Positions 63,190 to 64,000 of a stretch of 64,000 nucleotides of DNA are shown here, piece after piece. Numbering within the stretch: position 1 is the stretch's first letter; each line of letters opens with the position of its first letter. This DNA is from Hyalella azteca (lineage: Eukaryota > Arthropoda > Malacostraca > Amphipoda > Hyalellidae). Location of the stretch: NCBI RefSeq assembly GCF_000764305.2, contig NW_025940812.1:1-64000 (forward strand), given 5' to 3'. The notes under the pieces are model-generated. The model was given only the letters and a program-made list of their open reading frames with translations. It was not told the origin of the DNA and did no database searches. A program made the position numbers and the translations under genes.

Positions 63190-64000
63190 GGCAACAAGTA
63201 AGATGTAACTTTCTATTCAAAACAACGTAAAAAGTAAATTCTAGATGCTTACGTTGATTATTTAGTAGTAGTAGTAGCTTAGTTAGTTTCGAATACGTTA
63301 AATTTGTTAATTCAGTTCTAAGCTATATCAGTTGATGTTGCACAATTCATCCTCAGGTTTGGGCTTGCGTGCTAGCGTCACTTCTTTTGGTTGGAGCTTT
63401 GACGAGTTTACTACATCTGGTGCACTCCTACTTGAAGTATGTAAATGAGAAAATAGACTGAACTCATTTGAAGCAAATGAATGTCGGTTTGCTCTATAAA
63501 TTATACTATATAACATCAAATACTTAGGACAAATTTGCATTGAAAGTCTGCAAATCTGAATCTTAGGACAAATCTGCATGATTTTACGCCAGAAAATTAT
63601 TAATATAATGCTTAAAATGCATGATCTGAGAAGAGCTTAAAAAATGACAAACTTATTTTTCCTTACGCTGAATTTTAATTAGAAAGATACAGCAGTAAAT
63701 TTGTTCATATCCAAAAGATAAACATTCTGTACCACCAATGCGCAGAACTGGCACCCGTGATTCGCCACGACGAGGTCGACACTCCAAGTATGAAATGGGA
63801 ACCCGTGGCTACACCTGGGCGCTGAAAATATTCCTGAGTCAAGGTTGTTATTTCCTCGTTATTTAATAAAGAAATATTTTAAAAAATTGAGGCTTAGTTA
63901 GCATGAATGTATTAGAGGTAAATAGCCAGGTTACGCCGCTAAAAGGGTTCAGTCTGCAATTTACTTTCATCGCAATATTTTTCGCAGATCTGGCAGACAC
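63190..64000 (+). repeat. Segmental duplicate of 49876-50660
   Basis: From about 63190 to the window end the sequence matches 49876-50660 through exons and introns alike, including the AGT microsatellite, the intron words AATTTGTTAATTCAGT and TAAACATTCTGTACCACCAA-like blocks, and the exon sequences. Differences are scattered substitutions and small indels. The left edge of homology coincides with the LINE end. Confidence 0.85.
63357..64000 (+). CDS. IR array copy 5: partial ionotropic receptor, enters at the M1 exon and runs off the edge
   Basis: Three exons are visible: 63357-63436 (M1, starts VWACVLASLLLVGALTSLLH), 63746-63843 (pore region with GTRGYTWALKIFLSQ) and the start of the M3 exon at 63988. 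Splice sites and phases equal those of the other copies, and no stop is present. It is closest to copy 4. The four S1 exons that should precede it are absent between 55190 and 63357, where the transposon nest lies. Either the duplication began inside the gene or the 5' part was removed. The 3' part lies outside the window. Whether it is transcribed is unknown; a 5'-truncated receptor could not bind ligand normally. Confidence 0.7.

Overview
The window reads as nuclear DNA of an arthropod. Genes are split by many GT-AG introns, the intergenic DNA is AT-rich, there is a tandem family of chemosensory-type ionotropic receptors (IRs), and the spaces between exons are full of eukaryotic transposons (Penelope-like, jockey-like LINE, LTR, PIF/Harbinger-like and TTAA elements). 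The species cannot be named from sequence alone. No rRNA, credible tRNA gene or CRISPR array is visible. No other host protein family could be recognised.

The backbone is a head-to-tail array of divergent ionotropic glutamate receptor-like genes, all on the + strand. Copy 1 (624-1749) is a 3' remnant that enters from the left and ends in a premature stop. Copy 2 (10252-21289) has twelve intact exons down to a normal stop, but its first coding exon was not found. Copy 3 (27476-36463) is complete over 13 exons and predicts 447 residues. Copy 4 (43814-55187) has eleven good exons, then a wrecked twelfth and a decapitated last one, so it is a dying gene. Copy 5 (63357-64000) begins abruptly at the first membrane exon and runs off the right edge; with its introns it is a recent duplicate of 49876-50660. 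All copies share exon boundaries and intron phases. The encoded order is ligand-binding half S1, membrane helix M1, pore region M2, helix M3 with a changed gate motif (YRCNLQAIL), ligand-binding half S2, then M4. There is no amino-terminal domain, as usual for IRs.

A conserved block with a TATATAAAC-type box lies upstream of copies 2, 3 and 4 (7736-7867, 27074-27211, 43388-43540). It is followed by a splice donor 66 bp after the box in copies 2 and 3. It is best read as the duplicated promoter and first, probably untranslated, exon.

Mobile DNA fills the introns and spacers. An 890-bp fold-back element with TTAA ends lies at 5994-6883 and has a relative at 58484-58860. A 763-bp Harbinger-like element lies at 45343-46105. 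A 100-bp satellite spans 39511-41093. The right end (56060-63190) is a transposon nest. It holds a Penelope-like element on the minus strand (RT plus GIY-YIG, with a hammerhead-ribozyme-like core), an 18-bp minisatellite, and a jockey-like LINE split by a probable solo LTR with a 4-bp target duplication. That LTR itself carries a Harbinger-like element with a MADF remnant.
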